Shown here: positions 1 through 9,586 of the stretch, piece after piece
How positions within the stretch are numbered: position 1 is the stretch's first letter
Layout: each line of letters starts with the position of its first letter
Source: Parietichytrium sp. I65-24A
Taxonomy: Eukaryota > Sar > Bigyra > Thraustochytrida > Thraustochytriidae
DNA length: 64,000 bases
Assembly (NCBI GenBank): GCA_012862575.1
Contig: BLSF01000027.1
Span: forward strand, 468,362 to 532,361
Direction of reading: 5' to 3'
Program-made: the position numbers and the translations under genes
The notes under the pieces: generated by a model
Seen by the model: only the letters and a program-made list of their open reading frames with translations
The model's database searches: none
Told to the model about the DNA's origin: nothing

Positions 1-255
1 GTTGATCTTCAGCGGACCAGCGTCCATGTGCGGTTGCATCGGGGCCATCTCATACTTGCGAAACCTCCTGATCATTCGCTGAAAGTCCACATCCCCCGGC
101 TGCCCGCGCTTCTCATACTTCTTGATCTCCACTTCCCGCTTCTTCTTGAACAGCTCTGCGCTCTTCCTCCTGCTCTCCCTCTGTTTCGCCAGGCGTTCAA
201 TCTCCGCCACCGTGCGGTCCTTGCCCTTTCGCTTGGGCGAAGTAAAGTCCGCCAT
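1..255 (-). CDS. N-terminal fragment of a basic protein, possibly kinesin-13/KIF24-like (cut by window edge)
   Basis: An open frame begins at the ATG at 255 on the minus strand and runs off the left edge, so only the first 85 residues are visible. They form a charged Lys/Arg/Glu-rich helix (about residues 7-52) followed by GQPGDVDFQRMIRRFR. A Gly-Asp-Val-Asp-Phe-Gln element ahead of the motor domain is something I associate with kinesin-13/KIF24-type proteins of protists, but the motor domain lies outside the window, so the name is a weak inference. The visible part has no stop and no frameshift. Upstream of the start is a long pyrimidine tract (553-585). The next gene to the right (TGT) is divergent. 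Confidence 0.5.
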   Translation of the reverse strand, partial: MADFTSPKRKGKDRTVAEIERLAKQRESRRKSAELFKKKREVEIKKYEKRGQPGDVDFQRMIRRFRKYEMAPMQPHMDAGPLKIN

Positions 256-547
256 CGACCTTCTCCTCTATTCACCGCTGCCCGTACACACAAACGCACG
301 CCCCGTACAAACCGTAACCTTACCGCTAGCAGCGCCCCAGCCTTCCACCTCCCACGTTCCAAGTTCCACGTTCCCCGTTCCACGTTCTGCGCTGCACGAA
401 ATAGCGAATTGTGAATCGTGATTCTCCGCTCTTGGTCCGCTGGATCACCGCCCGACTTTTCAAACTCTGCGAAAGTGCCAAGCACTGGAAAGAATGCAAG
501 GCGTTTTCGCTCCTGTCTCCCCTGTCTCCTCTGACTTCTCTGACTCC

Positions 548-586
<39 letters not shown>

Positions 587-2040
587 ACACCTTCAGAAAG
601 CCAAACTCCGCCAACTTCCTTCGCTCTCACTACTACTCTGTCTCCAAAGTCTTCAAAGACTCCAATTGCGAATTTCTAGTTTCCAACTCATCCTCGCTCG
701 CCTGGCACTCACTACCGCATTCCCTAGCATCACTGCACCCTGGATAGCCAGTATTGGCCTACAGAGAGGGAGGGAGAGGGAGAGAGGGTCTAGCGAGGGA
801 CTAATGGAAGAGTGGTGGCTGGTAGGAACTGATATGTGCCGGTGAGTAACGAGAAGTCTCTGTTTTTTGATTGTTTTGATTGTTTTGATTGATTTGATTT
901 GATTGATGATGATTGATTTTCGTCGATCGTGAAAGCATATGTGATAGCTTTGAATTTATGTTCTGAAAGCAATGGAAATCAACAAATTATGGAAGGACGA
1001 TAATACGAGAGTACGAGGATGTGGCTCTCCGCATTCTGACGTTCTGGACGAGTCTGATCAGCGCCACTGCGAGAGATATTGATGATATGGTGAGTTCTCG
1101 AAAGCGGAGTGTTTTGACTGATCAATCAACGTCAAGAGAGATAGAATGGGATAGATGCATGGATGGACAGTGAATCAATAGCATCTCAAGTCAACATTTA
1201 TTTAGTGGTGCAAGATGGTGCAAGTGCCAATCTGTCCACTGCCGTCGTCGAATGAATCAGACAAATCAGACCAAGATAGGCAAACTTTGCAAGAGAAGGA
1301 AATCATAGGAAATCACCGTCTGTTAAGAAGATAAGCACATTTAGTAGCACTTGCTACCAAGTGCTATCACCGCTACAGTCGCCAGTTGGGGCACCATTAC
1401 TTATACTCCTAGACGTATAGTAATCCTATAAAGATGGCCGTTCCCACGCGAGATGATTAACGTTTAGATTATTGTAGTCTTATTGTTCGTTAGATTTGGG
1501 CCAAGCCCACGGTTGTCCGTTTTTCGATTTGAATTCGCTATCCCTCCGTTATGCAGCACCAACCTCCCGCGTCACAGGAGCGCCATAGTTGACTGACAAC
1601 CACACTTCTAGTGACGCGATGGGGACCGTTGTGACGTGAAGTGGGACAGGTTTGCTTTCGCACGCGCCACATCGCGCCACACACATCGCCACACACATCG
1701 CCACGGAAAGAACGAAAAGAACCGCTATGTGTTCGCCAGAGGTCTTGAGTCTGCGGAACGCTTTGGCCTGGTCCTCGCAAGAGAAGACTCTCAAGACTCT
1801 CAAGACTCTCAAGACTCGCAAGAAAGAAATACAAAGAATTACAAAGAATACATAATGCGGCAAGGACGATAGAGAATATAGAGAGAGCGACGGCGCCGAC
1901 AATGCGGATGGCGAAAGTACAAGCGCCACGGCAATAACATAAAGCAGCCACAGAAGTGAGGGAGTCTTTGCACGCGCATGCGTTTCCTGCAGACCTTGCG
2001 GAGTATCCTGAAATAGATTTGGCGGCAGCGTAGTAATCTA
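256..2040. other. Intergenic region between divergent genes
   Basis: This 1.8-kb stretch separates the left-edge gene (minus) from the TGT gene (plus), so it should hold both promoters. Visible features are a (CT)n tract at 553-585, a run of TTGATTGTTT-type words at 870-915, four head-to-tail 9-bp units based on GACTCTCAA at 1786-1821, and a doubled CACACATCGC word near 1680-1700. Open frames here are low-complexity or lack family signatures. I see no gene. Confidence 0.6.
553..585. repeat. (CT)n microsatellite upstream of the left-edge gene
   Basis: An uninterrupted CT dinucleotide run of about 33 bp, GA on the sense strand of the minus gene starting at 255. Similar GA/CT tracts precede several other genes in the window. 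Confidence 0.9.
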
Positions 2041-3364
2041 ATGTCGTCCTTCAAGTTCACAGTGATCAAGGCTTCAAAGCGGTCTCGAGCGAGAGTCGGG
2101 CTGATCGAGACACCGCACGGGAATGTGGAGACGCCTGGATTTGTGCCAGTGGCGACGAACGCATCGGTGAAGGCCGTGGACACAGTGTCTGCAGACGCGC
2201 ACGGGTCTCAGCTCATGTTTTGCAATACCTACCATTTGATGCTCCAGCCAGTAAGTGTGGCGCGCCACCTTTCGTTAGAAAGAGCGGACTTTGATGGCGC
2301 GACTCACCAATGAGATGTTTCGATGTTTTGATGTTTCTTCTTTGAACAAAGGGAGCTGGCACAGTGGAGAAACTGGGGGGGTTGCACAAATACATGAACA
2401 GAAAAGGTGCACTTATCAGTAAGTTGGCAAGCTCTCCAAGTCGCTTGGGGATAGGCGAGCCTTACTCATGCCTTTCTTTTATTGCCCTTTAGCCGATAGT
2501 GGAGGGTTCCAGGTGTTTTCGATGCTGGCAGGGGCTCTCGATCTTGACAAAGACGTCGGCTTGAAAGGAGCGGGTAGCAAGAAACGGCCCAACCTTGTTA
2601 AAAAGGTGTCTGAGGAAGGCGTGTTGTTTCAGAGTTATCGTAACGGCGAGAAGGTCATGCTCACTCCGGAATCAAGTGTGAAGGCTCAAAAGCAGTTGGG
2701 CGCTGACATCATTATCCCTTTCGACGAGCTCATCCCTTTCAATGCGCCCCCTGACAAACTTGAGCAGTCCGTTGAGCTCTCTCACAGATGGGAGAAGCGC
2801 AGTTTGGATGAGCATCGTTTAAACGTGAAGAATCAGGCAATGTATTCTGTCATCCACGGCGGCCTCGACCTAAACTTGCGTCAGCGGAGCATTGATTATC
2901 TGACATCACTGCCGTTTGACGGCCACGCAGTCGGAGGCTCGCTTGGTAAATCTCGAGATGAACTCATTGATCTCCTCTCGTTCGTGCTCCCTCGCCTGCC
3001 CAGCGATAAGTCAAACCACATTCTTGGTATTGGAGATATGGAATCTATAATTCGGGCCGTGCCGCTCGGCGCAGACACATTCGACTCTTCTTATCCGACC
3101 CGCGCAGCGAGGCATGGAAATGGCCTTCAAGGGAGGGGGGAACCGATGATTCAGATAAAGAGGTCCGTATTCAAAGAAGACCCGCGGCCGATTCTCGAGG
3201 GCTGTGAATGCTACACCTGCCAGAATTACTCCCGAGCGTACCTTTACCACCTCTTCAAGTCTTACGAGCCTAGCTGCCTGACACTACTGACCACACACAA
3301 CCTGTACCGAATGAATCAGAACATGGCAAGCGTTCGGAATGACATATTGAACGATAAATTGTAG
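2041..3364 (+). CDS. Queuine/guanine tRNA-ribosyltransferase (TGT), chlamydial-type, two introns
   Basis: Base-exchange enzyme that replaces guanine-34 of GUN-anticodon tRNAs with queuine or a precursor. The coding sequence is join(2041..2250, 2352..2418, 2493..3364), 382 residues, the usual length for the family. The introns (2251-2351 and 2419-2492) have GT-AG ends, and splicing restores the motifs NTYHLMLQPGAGTVEKLGGL and LITDSGGFQVFSM. Visible catalytic features are D94 in DSGGFQ, D290 in FDSSYPTRAARHG (the nucleophile position) and the zinc site C330-x-C332-x2-C335 with H361. The motifs AMYSVIHGG, GGSLGK, LGIGD and FDSSYPT differ from the usual bacterial and metazoan IVQGG, GGLSVGE and FDCVxPTR. 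They match what I recall of chlamydial TGTs. Start chosen because TGT homology begins within the first 20 residues, which leaves no room for a targeting peptide. It is convergent with the MTHFR gene, 281 bp away. Confidence 0.9.
2251..2351 (+). other. Spliceosomal intron 1 of the TGT gene
   Basis: 101-bp intron with donor GTAAGT and acceptor AACAAAG. Its removal joins LMLQP to GAGTVEKLGG without a frame change (phase 0). Confidence 0.85.
2419..2492 (+). other. Spliceosomal intron 2 of the TGT gene
   Basis: 74-bp intron with donor GTAAGT and acceptor CCCTTTAG after a pyrimidine-rich stretch. Its removal recreates the Thr codon in LITDSGGFQ (phase 1). Confidence 0.88.
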
Positions 3365-3645
3365 CCTGGCATGGGGCGCTCACTCTGAATTTCTCGAATA
3401 CTCGTGTTGGGAAATTGCTTTGCGTGCTCGTTGTATGGCGGAGAAAAAAGACTGATCTGCCTCGGAACGAATTAAATGTAAAAGGTTAACTTGAATGATA
3501 AATTATGGCGTGCGAACAGAAGAGAATCTATCCTAGCTTGGACGACTGACGAAGTGGTAAAGAGAAAATACCATTCAAGAAGGTTGGGTAGGGGGAGGCG
3601 ACGTGTTGGCGATTGATTGCTCAAGGGTTCTGTCAGCTACCAGAC

Positions 3646-4769
3646 TCATTCCTCAGCAGATCGGAGCATTCCGAGTCCCTCAAGAACTCTGAGCGCAACC
3701 TTGTCCAGATTGAGAGTGTAAAAATGAAGTCCAGGCGCGCCGTGCTCCATGAGCGTGCGGCAGGTCTCAATACCCCAGTTAACAGCGAACTCCTCGAACT
3801 TCTCTGCGTCGTCCTTGCAAGCCTCAAGAGCGTCGGCCATTTTCTTTGTGACGCGAGTTTTGCAAAAGCCTTGCATGCGCTTGTATCCTCCGAACGAAGT
3901 CATGCACATGATACCAGGAATAATTGGAACATTGATGTCCCATTTCCTGCACTCTTCAACGAAGCGCAAGTACACATCCACATCGTAGAACATTTGAGTA
4001 ACAAGCATTTGCGCACCGGCATCCACTTTTGCTTTCAAGTACGCCATTTCCTCAGCAAAGTCAGCATCACTGCACACAGCAACAGTGCCATCTTCCATAG
4101 TCACAGCGCGGCTCAACTCGCTCGGCGTCAAGCTCTGCTTGGCAAAGACGGGCTTGATGCGCTCTGGGTGACCCTCAGGGTAGCAGGCTGCGGAGATGGA
4201 GAAGAAGTCCCCAGTCTCTTTGCGAATGAATTTGATGAGATCAAGCGCGCAGGCGAATCCGGTGTCGATCTGCGTGAATTCCTCTTGTCCAGCAGGTGGG
4301 TCACCACGCAGGGCAAGAATGTTCCTGATACCAACCTTCCGGGCGACTTGCAGGGCGTTGTCAAGCTTCTCGCGAGGCATGTTTGTGCAGCTGTAGGTAC
4401 AAGCGAATGATTTGTGAGTGGACAGATCTTCCAAGCAGAGATGAATTTTTTTTAAAAACCACAATCCTTCACTTACGTCAGGTGCATGTTCGCGACATAG
4501 CCGAACCTCCGCTGGCTTTGCTCGGTCAGCTCCAAGGTGAGGTCGGAGGTGCTGCCTCCGGCGCCCCAGGTAAAGTCAATGTAAAGAGGGTCCTGGACAG
4601 TGAGCTTGTCCAACCTCTTGTAGAGGTTGGTGACACCAGACTCTGTCTTTGGCGGGAAAAACTCGAACGCGACCCATGTTTCGCCCTTCTTTCCCTCCAC
4701 CAAGTCACAAATCTTGGGCGTCTCTGATGCTTGCGCCATTTCCTCTGCGGCTGCTGCTCTCGCGGACAT
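3646..4769 (-). CDS. Methylenetetrahydrofolate reductase, catalytic domain only
   Basis: Flavoenzyme reducing 5,10-methylene-THF to 5-methyl-THF for methionine synthesis. The coding sequence is complement(join(3646..4390, 4477..4769)), 345 residues. Removing the 86-bp intron (4391-4476) restores MHLTCTNMP, a family signature. Other motifs are FEFFPPKTE with the catalytic Glu at 36, DFTWGAGGST, LALRGDPP (Asp 128), TQMFYD and PGIMC. The length equals the TIM-barrel catalytic domain alone (about 300 residues plus a short Ala-rich N-terminus). The large C-terminal S-adenosylmethionine-binding regulatory domain typical of animal, fungal and plant MTHFR is absent: a stop follows LRSAEE and the next gene is on the opposite strand. 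Allosteric control by SAM is therefore not expected. The N-terminus is not clearly a targeting peptide. Confidence 0.92.
4391..4476 (-). other. Spliceosomal intron of the MTHFR gene
   Basis: 86 bp, donor GTAAGT and acceptor CTACAG on the minus strand. Splicing rebuilds a Thr codon inside MHLTCTNMP. Confidence 0.88.
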
Positions 4770-5403
4770 ACTCTCCTCTCTTCTTCTCTCTCCGCAGGCG
4801 TATGTTCCCTTTCTCTCAAGGAAGGAAAGCTACAAAAGTTTCGACTGAGTCTGGAAAGCTACTCTTGGTACTCTTGGTACTCTTGGGGTGCAAAATGCTT
4901 AGTCACCTCTGGGAGTACGTACCTGGTACTGCTTGACAATCCTTGATTACGACGCACGGTACTGGCCGCTAGTGTGCGAATGTCTCCAGTTCCTCTCTCC
5001 CTCTCTGCGTTTCTGCAGTTTCTGCGGTTTCTGCGCTTCTCCGCTGCTCTGTGCTTCCAGCCCCTTGGATTCTGGCGCCTATGTGCACATAACTTATTGG
5101 ACGAAAGATCTCTATCACTTCCTTACTGTTAGTACCAGGTACTCAGCCACGCGTCCCTGCGAATCGCCTAGTGTTTGCGATTCACAAATTGAGGATCTTT
5201 TCGCTTTCTATAAGCTCTATAAGGTGTACACCACCATCTCCTAGCTATAGATAGATAGGCTTATGAGAAAGCATGTAGAACCAATCGACGTTTTGTATCC
5301 CGCACAAGTACTGACAGTGAGTGCATGTGAGTGCTAGTGTTCGTGCCTTTGTTGTTCAGAATCGAGGGTACATGTGTAACACAGTGAACCACGTGATCAG
5401 CTT
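4770..5403. other. Intergenic region upstream of MTHFR and tRNA-iMet
   Basis: Contains pyrimidine-rich sequence next to the MTHFR start (4770-4820), three tandem copies of an 11-bp word built on TACTCTTGG (about 4862-4890), and TAGATAGATAG at about 5245. The short open frames resemble no family. I see no gene. Confidence 0.55.
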
Positions 5404-5491
5404 AGCGGCTTAGCTCAGCGGTAGAGTGGTGGGCCCATAAGAAATTATAGGTGTTACCCATAGGTCGGAGGATCGAAACCTCCAGCCGCTA
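5404..5491 (+). tRNA. Initiator tRNA-Met (CAU) with a 16-nt intron
   Basis: The cloverleaf folds fully. Acceptor AGCGGCT pairs perfectly with AGCCGCT (5484-5490), with A73 at 5491. The D stem is GCTC/GAGT, the anticodon stem GTGGG/CCCAT, the variable loop AGGTC and the T stem GGAGG/CCTCC. Initiator hallmarks are the A1:T72 pair, three consecutive G:C pairs at the base of the anticodon stem, C at position 33, and T-loop ATCGAAA in place of TTCRANN. The anticodon CAT is 5436-5438. A 16-nt insertion (5440-5455) lies one base 3' of the anticodon, the canonical position for tRNA introns cut by the tRNA splicing endonuclease. The internal B box overlaps GGATCGAAACC. T runs follow at 5494-5498 and 5503-5510. 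Confidence 0.95.
5440..5455 (+). other. tRNA intron in the initiator tRNA gene
   Basis: AGAAATTATAGGTGTT sits between positions 37 and 38. Without it the anticodon loop is CCCATAA closed by GTGGG/CCCAT. The exact boundary could slide by one A. Confidence 0.88.
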
Positions 5492-5493
5492 AC

Positions 5494-5510
5494 TTTTTCT
5501 CGTTTTTTTT
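5494..5510 (+). terminator. RNA polymerase III terminator
   Basis: A T5 run (5494-5498) and then a T8 run (5503-5510) begin within 3 bp of the tRNA discriminator base, the usual Pol III stop signal. Confidence 0.85.
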
Positions 5511-5684
5511 ACCCTCCATTCTCTCCTATTCGCGAACGTTCCTTTTCATCTACCCTAGTCTTTACCCACCCGAATTCATAGTATCTCTAAATGTCCTTAC
5601 CAGTGCATAGATATGCATAGCTGAAGGAGAACGCGTGAAAAGCGTTTCGCAGCTGTCTACCAAATTTGGTTGGCTGACACATGA

Positions 5685-5705
5685 CTCTCTCTCTCTCTCT
5701 CTCTC
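5685..5705. repeat. (CT)n tract upstream of CEBPZ/Noc1
   Basis: About 21 bp of pure CT, 208 bp upstream of the chosen start. A (GT)n stretch at 5885-5903 lies just before the start codon. Confidence 0.9.
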
Positions 5706-5912
5706 ATCCTTTTGGCTGAGCGGCTGTCTACTTTCCCCTCCTCCTTCCCCACAGCTGGCGCGTACACCGGCGCCCACACAAGGACACCTCGCCCAGCCGC
5801 GGAACGCGGAACGCGGAACACGGAACAGGGAACAGGGAACAGGAGCGGAACGGCAGCGGAACCAGAAGGCGGATCGGATCCCCTTGTGTGTGTGTGTGTG
5901 TGTTGTGCAAAG

Positions 5913-8900
5913 ATGGGCGACGCGGGGCTGACGTCGGAGGTGCAGGCGCTGGTGAAGGAGCTCAACCTTGCGCCAGGAAGCGGCGCTGCTGGCGGTAAGG
6001 TCGGTAAGAGCGGCGCTGGGAAGAAGCAGCAGGCGCGCAAAGAGAAGCAGGAGACGAGAAAGGAGACAGTGGGAAAGCGAATTGAGAAGAATGGCCGTAA
6101 GAATGCGGAGTCCTTCGAGGCGACGGAACAGCGCGCAGAGTCGAAGCGGATGCTGAAAAGAGCCGAGAAGAATGGGAAGAATGAGAAGAATGAGAAGAAC
6201 GAGACGAAAAGGAGCGATGCCAAGGACGAGGACGCAGTGCCAGAGTTCAAGGGCACTCGTACACAGTTTTCGGACAGCGAAGGGGAGAGCGAAGACGAGT
6301 TTGACGTGAATGCCATGGTCAATGAGACGCGTACCGCGGCCTCGAGAAATGAAGACGGCGAAGGAGAAGACAGCGAGGAGGAGGAGGAGGAGGAAGGCGA
6401 GAACTGGTACGAAAGGAACGTTGCAGAGCTGGAAGCGCTCCCAGAAGAGTTTTTGGCGAAAGGACCCCGCAATTTGGACAAGGTTGGACCTTTGCGCGAG
6501 CGAGCAGAGGCTTTGCTCCAGAAGGCAGCGGCTTCGGCACGCAAGAGAGGCGATGCTGACACCCAGTGGTTCAATCAGGTGGTCAAATCTGGTACTGTGT
6601 CAGACAAAGTTGCGGCAATGGCGCTTGCCGTGTCCTCTGACCCGTATGGGCAGCTCGAGATGTTGGAGAAACTGCTCAATATGGCCACCAAAAAGGGCCG
6701 ACGCGAGGCTTCGCTCGCCATCGACGCTCTGACAGACTTGTTCCTCAACAGCCTGTTGATTTCTGATCGTCCTCTGCGCTCCTTCAATGAAAGCGTTGGG
6801 AGACTGGCCGCGAAATCGTTCAAGAACATCACCGATGACCACCTCTTGCAGTGGGTGCTAGAAGGAGAGATCAAGGCAAAATTTCTGGCTTTTATTCGCC
6901 GCTTGGAGCAGTGGTCTTTCGATAATCTGGAATACATGAAACGCGTTGCAATCTCCTCCGCATATAAACTGTTGAAGGAAAAGCCAGAGCAGGAACAGAT
7001 GCTCTTGCTTTTGGTAGTCAGCAAGCTCGCAGACAGCTCACGCAAAGTTGCTTCGCACGTAGCCCACCTTTTGAATGAGCTTTTGTTTAGCCATCCGAAC
7101 ATGAGGGAGGTCGTTGCTGTGGAGGTGGAGCAGTTCGTCTTCCGACCAAAAGTGTCAGCGCGCGGAGTCTACTACGGAATTATTTTTCTCACACAAATCC
7201 AGATGCAGCGGAATGGCGACGAGGCGCTGGCAAAGAAGCTCATTGACATCTACTTGCGCATGTTCAAGGATATCATTCGCTCGGACGGCGGGATGCGCCT
7301 ATCGTCCCTCTCTGAAGAAGAGAAGGAGGCCGCTCCCTCCAAGAATCAAAAGGCGGGCAAAAAGCGTCCCCGCAAGTCCAAGAACGGTAAATCAAAGAGT
7401 TCGTCAAAACCAGCACCGCCCTCACAAGACGTCGTCAAGTCCAAGCTGATTGCCGCGATCTTGACAGGGGTGAATCGCGCTTTTCCCTACGCCAACACTG
7501 AAGGAGACGAGTTCGCAGAGCATATTGACACCATTTTCGAAATGATCCACATGGGTACGTTTGCCACTTCGACTCAGGCGCTTTTGCTTCTCCTGCATAT
7601 CATGCTTGCAAAAGGCGTCGTGTCGGATCGCTTCTTCCGTGCTCTATACGCCAAGCTTCTCTCCCCAGACCTTCTCACCACTTCGAAGCAAACTATGTTT
7701 TTGAATGTGCTGTTTAGGGCTATGAAGCAAGACCCGGAGCTCAACAGAGTTCGCGCTTTCCTCAAGCGCACTCTTCAGGTTGCTTTCCACAGCACTTCAG
7801 CTTTCGCCGCTGGAGCCCTCGTTTTAGTTTCCGCTATCATCAAGTCCCGGTCACCTCTCGCTTCCATGCTCGATGGCATTCATGGGGAGATCCAGGACGA
7901 GGCTGAAGGTGAGAAGAAGAGTGGCAGTGAGGGCGGATCCGAGTCCGGGAAGAACGATAGCGATAGCGACAGTGACATGGAAGAGGAGAAAAACAATATT
8001 CAGCTCCTCATCGAAGAGCCTGAGGCCGAGGAGGAAAAGAGTGACGAGAATGTTGATGTGGAAGAGGAGAAGGAGGTAGTGAACCCGGAAGATAGGTTCA
8101 CCGACAGTTACGATCCTGCCAAGCGCGATCCTTTGTACGCGGGGTGCACTCCTTTCACAAAACTTTGGGAATTGGCCCCACTGACCACTCACTATCACCC
8201 ATCTGTGAGAAAGTTTGCTGTCACACTTGTGGAGGACGAGCTCGGCATCCAGTTCAAAGGCGACCCTCTACGCGAATTTAGTGCAAACGCGTTTCTCGAT
8301 CGTTTTGTATACCGTAATCCGCGTCAGCGTGACGTAGAGAACTTGAAGAACGCCACAAACGTGTTTGGCTCTCATGGACGGCTCAATAAGATTGGGAAGA
8401 AAGCCATTGCGCCTTCAGTGATGTCTTCTAAATTCCTCATCAAGGACATCAAGAAAGTCAGTCCTGATGAACGATTCTTCCACGAATATTTTTACAAGAA
8501 GGCCGCAAACGAAGGCGAGGATCCCACGGCTGCCTTGTCCCGAAGGATGGACGCAGAGGCCAATGAGAAGCGTGATGACTTTGAGGACGATGAGGAAGAG
8601 TTTGACTTGTATGCTGATAAGCTTGCTCACGAGATTCTGGAGAAGGAGCACGGAAAGCCTGACATTGATGATGACGAGGACATCGACTTCGACTACGAAA
8701 GTGACGAGGATGGCCCACGTCTTAGCCACACCCTCAAGGATATGGAAGATGAGGATGGCGATAGTGAAGATGGCGACGAAGGCGCGGAGGACAAAGATGG
8801 CGGACTCTTTGACGCTGGCAGCGATTCCGATGAAGATGAAGAACCTGCCCTCGACGGAGAGTTGCCTGAAGATGGCGTGGATATGGACAGCTCCGATGAA

Positions 8901-9224
8901 GACGGCGAGTTTGACGATCTCTTGGCTGACGAAGACGAGGATAGCGAAAGCGAAGACGAGGACGACGAAGACGAGGACGAGGACGGCAAAGGCAAGCGCG
9001 CCAAAAAGAAGCAGAAGAGAGAATTGGCAGCGTTTGCGGACGCAGAAGAATTTGCGGACATTCTCGAGCAAGCTGGCCGTGACAAGCGTGGAGCTAAAGA
9101 GCGCCAATGGGAGGATCGGACAGACTCGGCCATGCAAGCTGATCGCCGACGCAACTCTCTTAAGAAAGTCCGAACGGTTGTGTCCAAGAAGGCGTTCAAG
9201 AAAGGCAAGAAGGGGTCAAAGTAA
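5913..9224 (+). CDS. Noc1/Mak21-CEBPZ family ribosome biogenesis protein
   Basis: Nucleolar protein of the Noc1-Noc2 complex that accompanies early pre-60S particles. With the ATG at 5913 it has 1103 residues (yeast Mak21 is about 1000). The frame is open further upstream, but that part reads through low-complexity GT and CGGAAC repeats and is probably 5' UTR. The N-terminus is Lys/Glu-rich, then helical repeats follow. The CBF/Mak21 domain (about residues 520-655) contains VNRAFPYAN and a helical core. The diagnostic PFTKLWELAPLTTHYHPSVR block lies near residue 750. An acidic insert near 665-720 and a very Asp/Glu-rich C-terminal third (about 885-1050) end in a basic KKxFKKGKKGSK tail, as usual for nucleolar factors. 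Confidence 0.93.
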   Translation: MGDAGLTSEVQALVKELNLAPGSGAAGGKVGKSGAGKKQQARKEKQETRKETVGKRIEKNGRKNAESFEATEQRAESKRMLKRAEKNGKNEKNEKNETKRSDAKDEDAVPEFKGTRTQFSDSEGESEDEFDVNAMVNETRTAASRNEDGEGEDSEEEEEEEGENWYERNVAELEALPEEFLAKGPRNLDKVGPLRERAEALLQKAAASARKRGDADTQWFNQVVKSGTVSDKVAAMALAVSSDPYGQLEMLEKLLNMATKKGRREASLAIDALTDLFLNSLLISDRPLRSFNESVGRLAAKSFKNITDDHLLQWVLEGEIKAKFLAFIRRLEQWSFDNLEYMKRVAISSAYKLLKEKPEQEQMLLLLVVSKLADSSRKVASHVAHLLNELLFSHPNMREVVAVEVEQFVFRPKVSARGVYYGIIFLTQIQMQRNGDEALAKKLIDIYLRMFKDIIRSDGGMRLSSLSEEEKEAAPSKNQKAGKKRPRKSKNGKSKSSSKPAPPSQDVVKSKLIAAILTGVNRAFPYANTEGDEFAEHIDTIFEMIHMGTFATSTQALLLLLHIMLAKGVVSDRFFRALYAKLLSPDLLTTSKQTMFLNVLFRAMKQDPELNRVRAFLKRTLQVAFHSTSAFAAGALVLVSAIIKSRSPLASMLDGIHGEIQDEAEGEKKSGSEGGSESGKNDSDSDSDMEEEKNNIQLLIEEPEAEEEKSDENVDVEEEKEVVNPEDRFTDSYDPAKRDPLYAGCTPFTKLWELAPLTTHYHPSVRKFAVTLVEDELGIQFKGDPLREFSANAFLDRFVYRNPRQRDVENLKNATNVFGSHGRLNKIGKKAIAPSVMSSKFLIKDIKKVSPDERFFHEYFYKKAANEGEDPTAALSRRMDAEANEKRDDFEDDEEEFDLYADKLAHEILEKEHGKPDIDDDEDIDFDYESDEDGPRLSHTLKDMEDEDGDSEDGDEGAEDKDGGLFDAGSDSDEDEEPALDGELPEDGVDMDSSDEDGEFDDLLADEDEDSESEDEDDEDEDEDGKGKRAKKKQKRELAAFADAEEFADILEQAGRDKRGAKERQWEDRTDSAMQADRRRNSLKKVRTVVSKKAFKKGKKGSK

Positions 9225-9586
9225 AGAAAATTGTGTAATGATCAAACCATTTTATGGCTCTCTCAGTTTTTCATTTCTTCTATCAATTCACTTGGGCTTT
9301 TTACTTGAATCCAAGTCAAGGAAGAAAAAGTAGAGCAAAGTACCAGGGATAGCTTTCATAAAAACGGCGTTCTTCGCAGCGCATTTCTCACGACTCCAGA
9401 GAGAAAATGTAGATCTTCTCCCTCCGCGAATGCCGGAGTTACTCCGCAGTAGGCCCAGCAGCTTGCCCAGACGACAAGGAGCATTCTAAAACGGCTCAAG
9501 TCTCCGGAGCAAAATGGGCGGGTTAGTGGACCGTTCGTGAAAATGCAAATGGTTCTCAGATTTTGTGATGGAGAGTGTTAGAGTAC

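Noticed and set aside
5712-5912. N-terminal 67-residue extension of Noc1
   Set aside because: Encoded by CGGAAC and GT repeats with no conservation expected; the MGDAGLTS start is better.
5657-6574. 305-residue minus-strand Ser/Phe-rich frame
   Set aside because: Antisense to the Lys/Glu-rich start of Noc1; low complexity.
8415-9137. 240-residue hydrophobic minus-strand frame resembling a membrane protein
   Set aside because: Antisense of the Asp/Glu-rich Noc1 tail; the Val/Ile/Leu runs come from complementing GAC/GAG/GAT codons.
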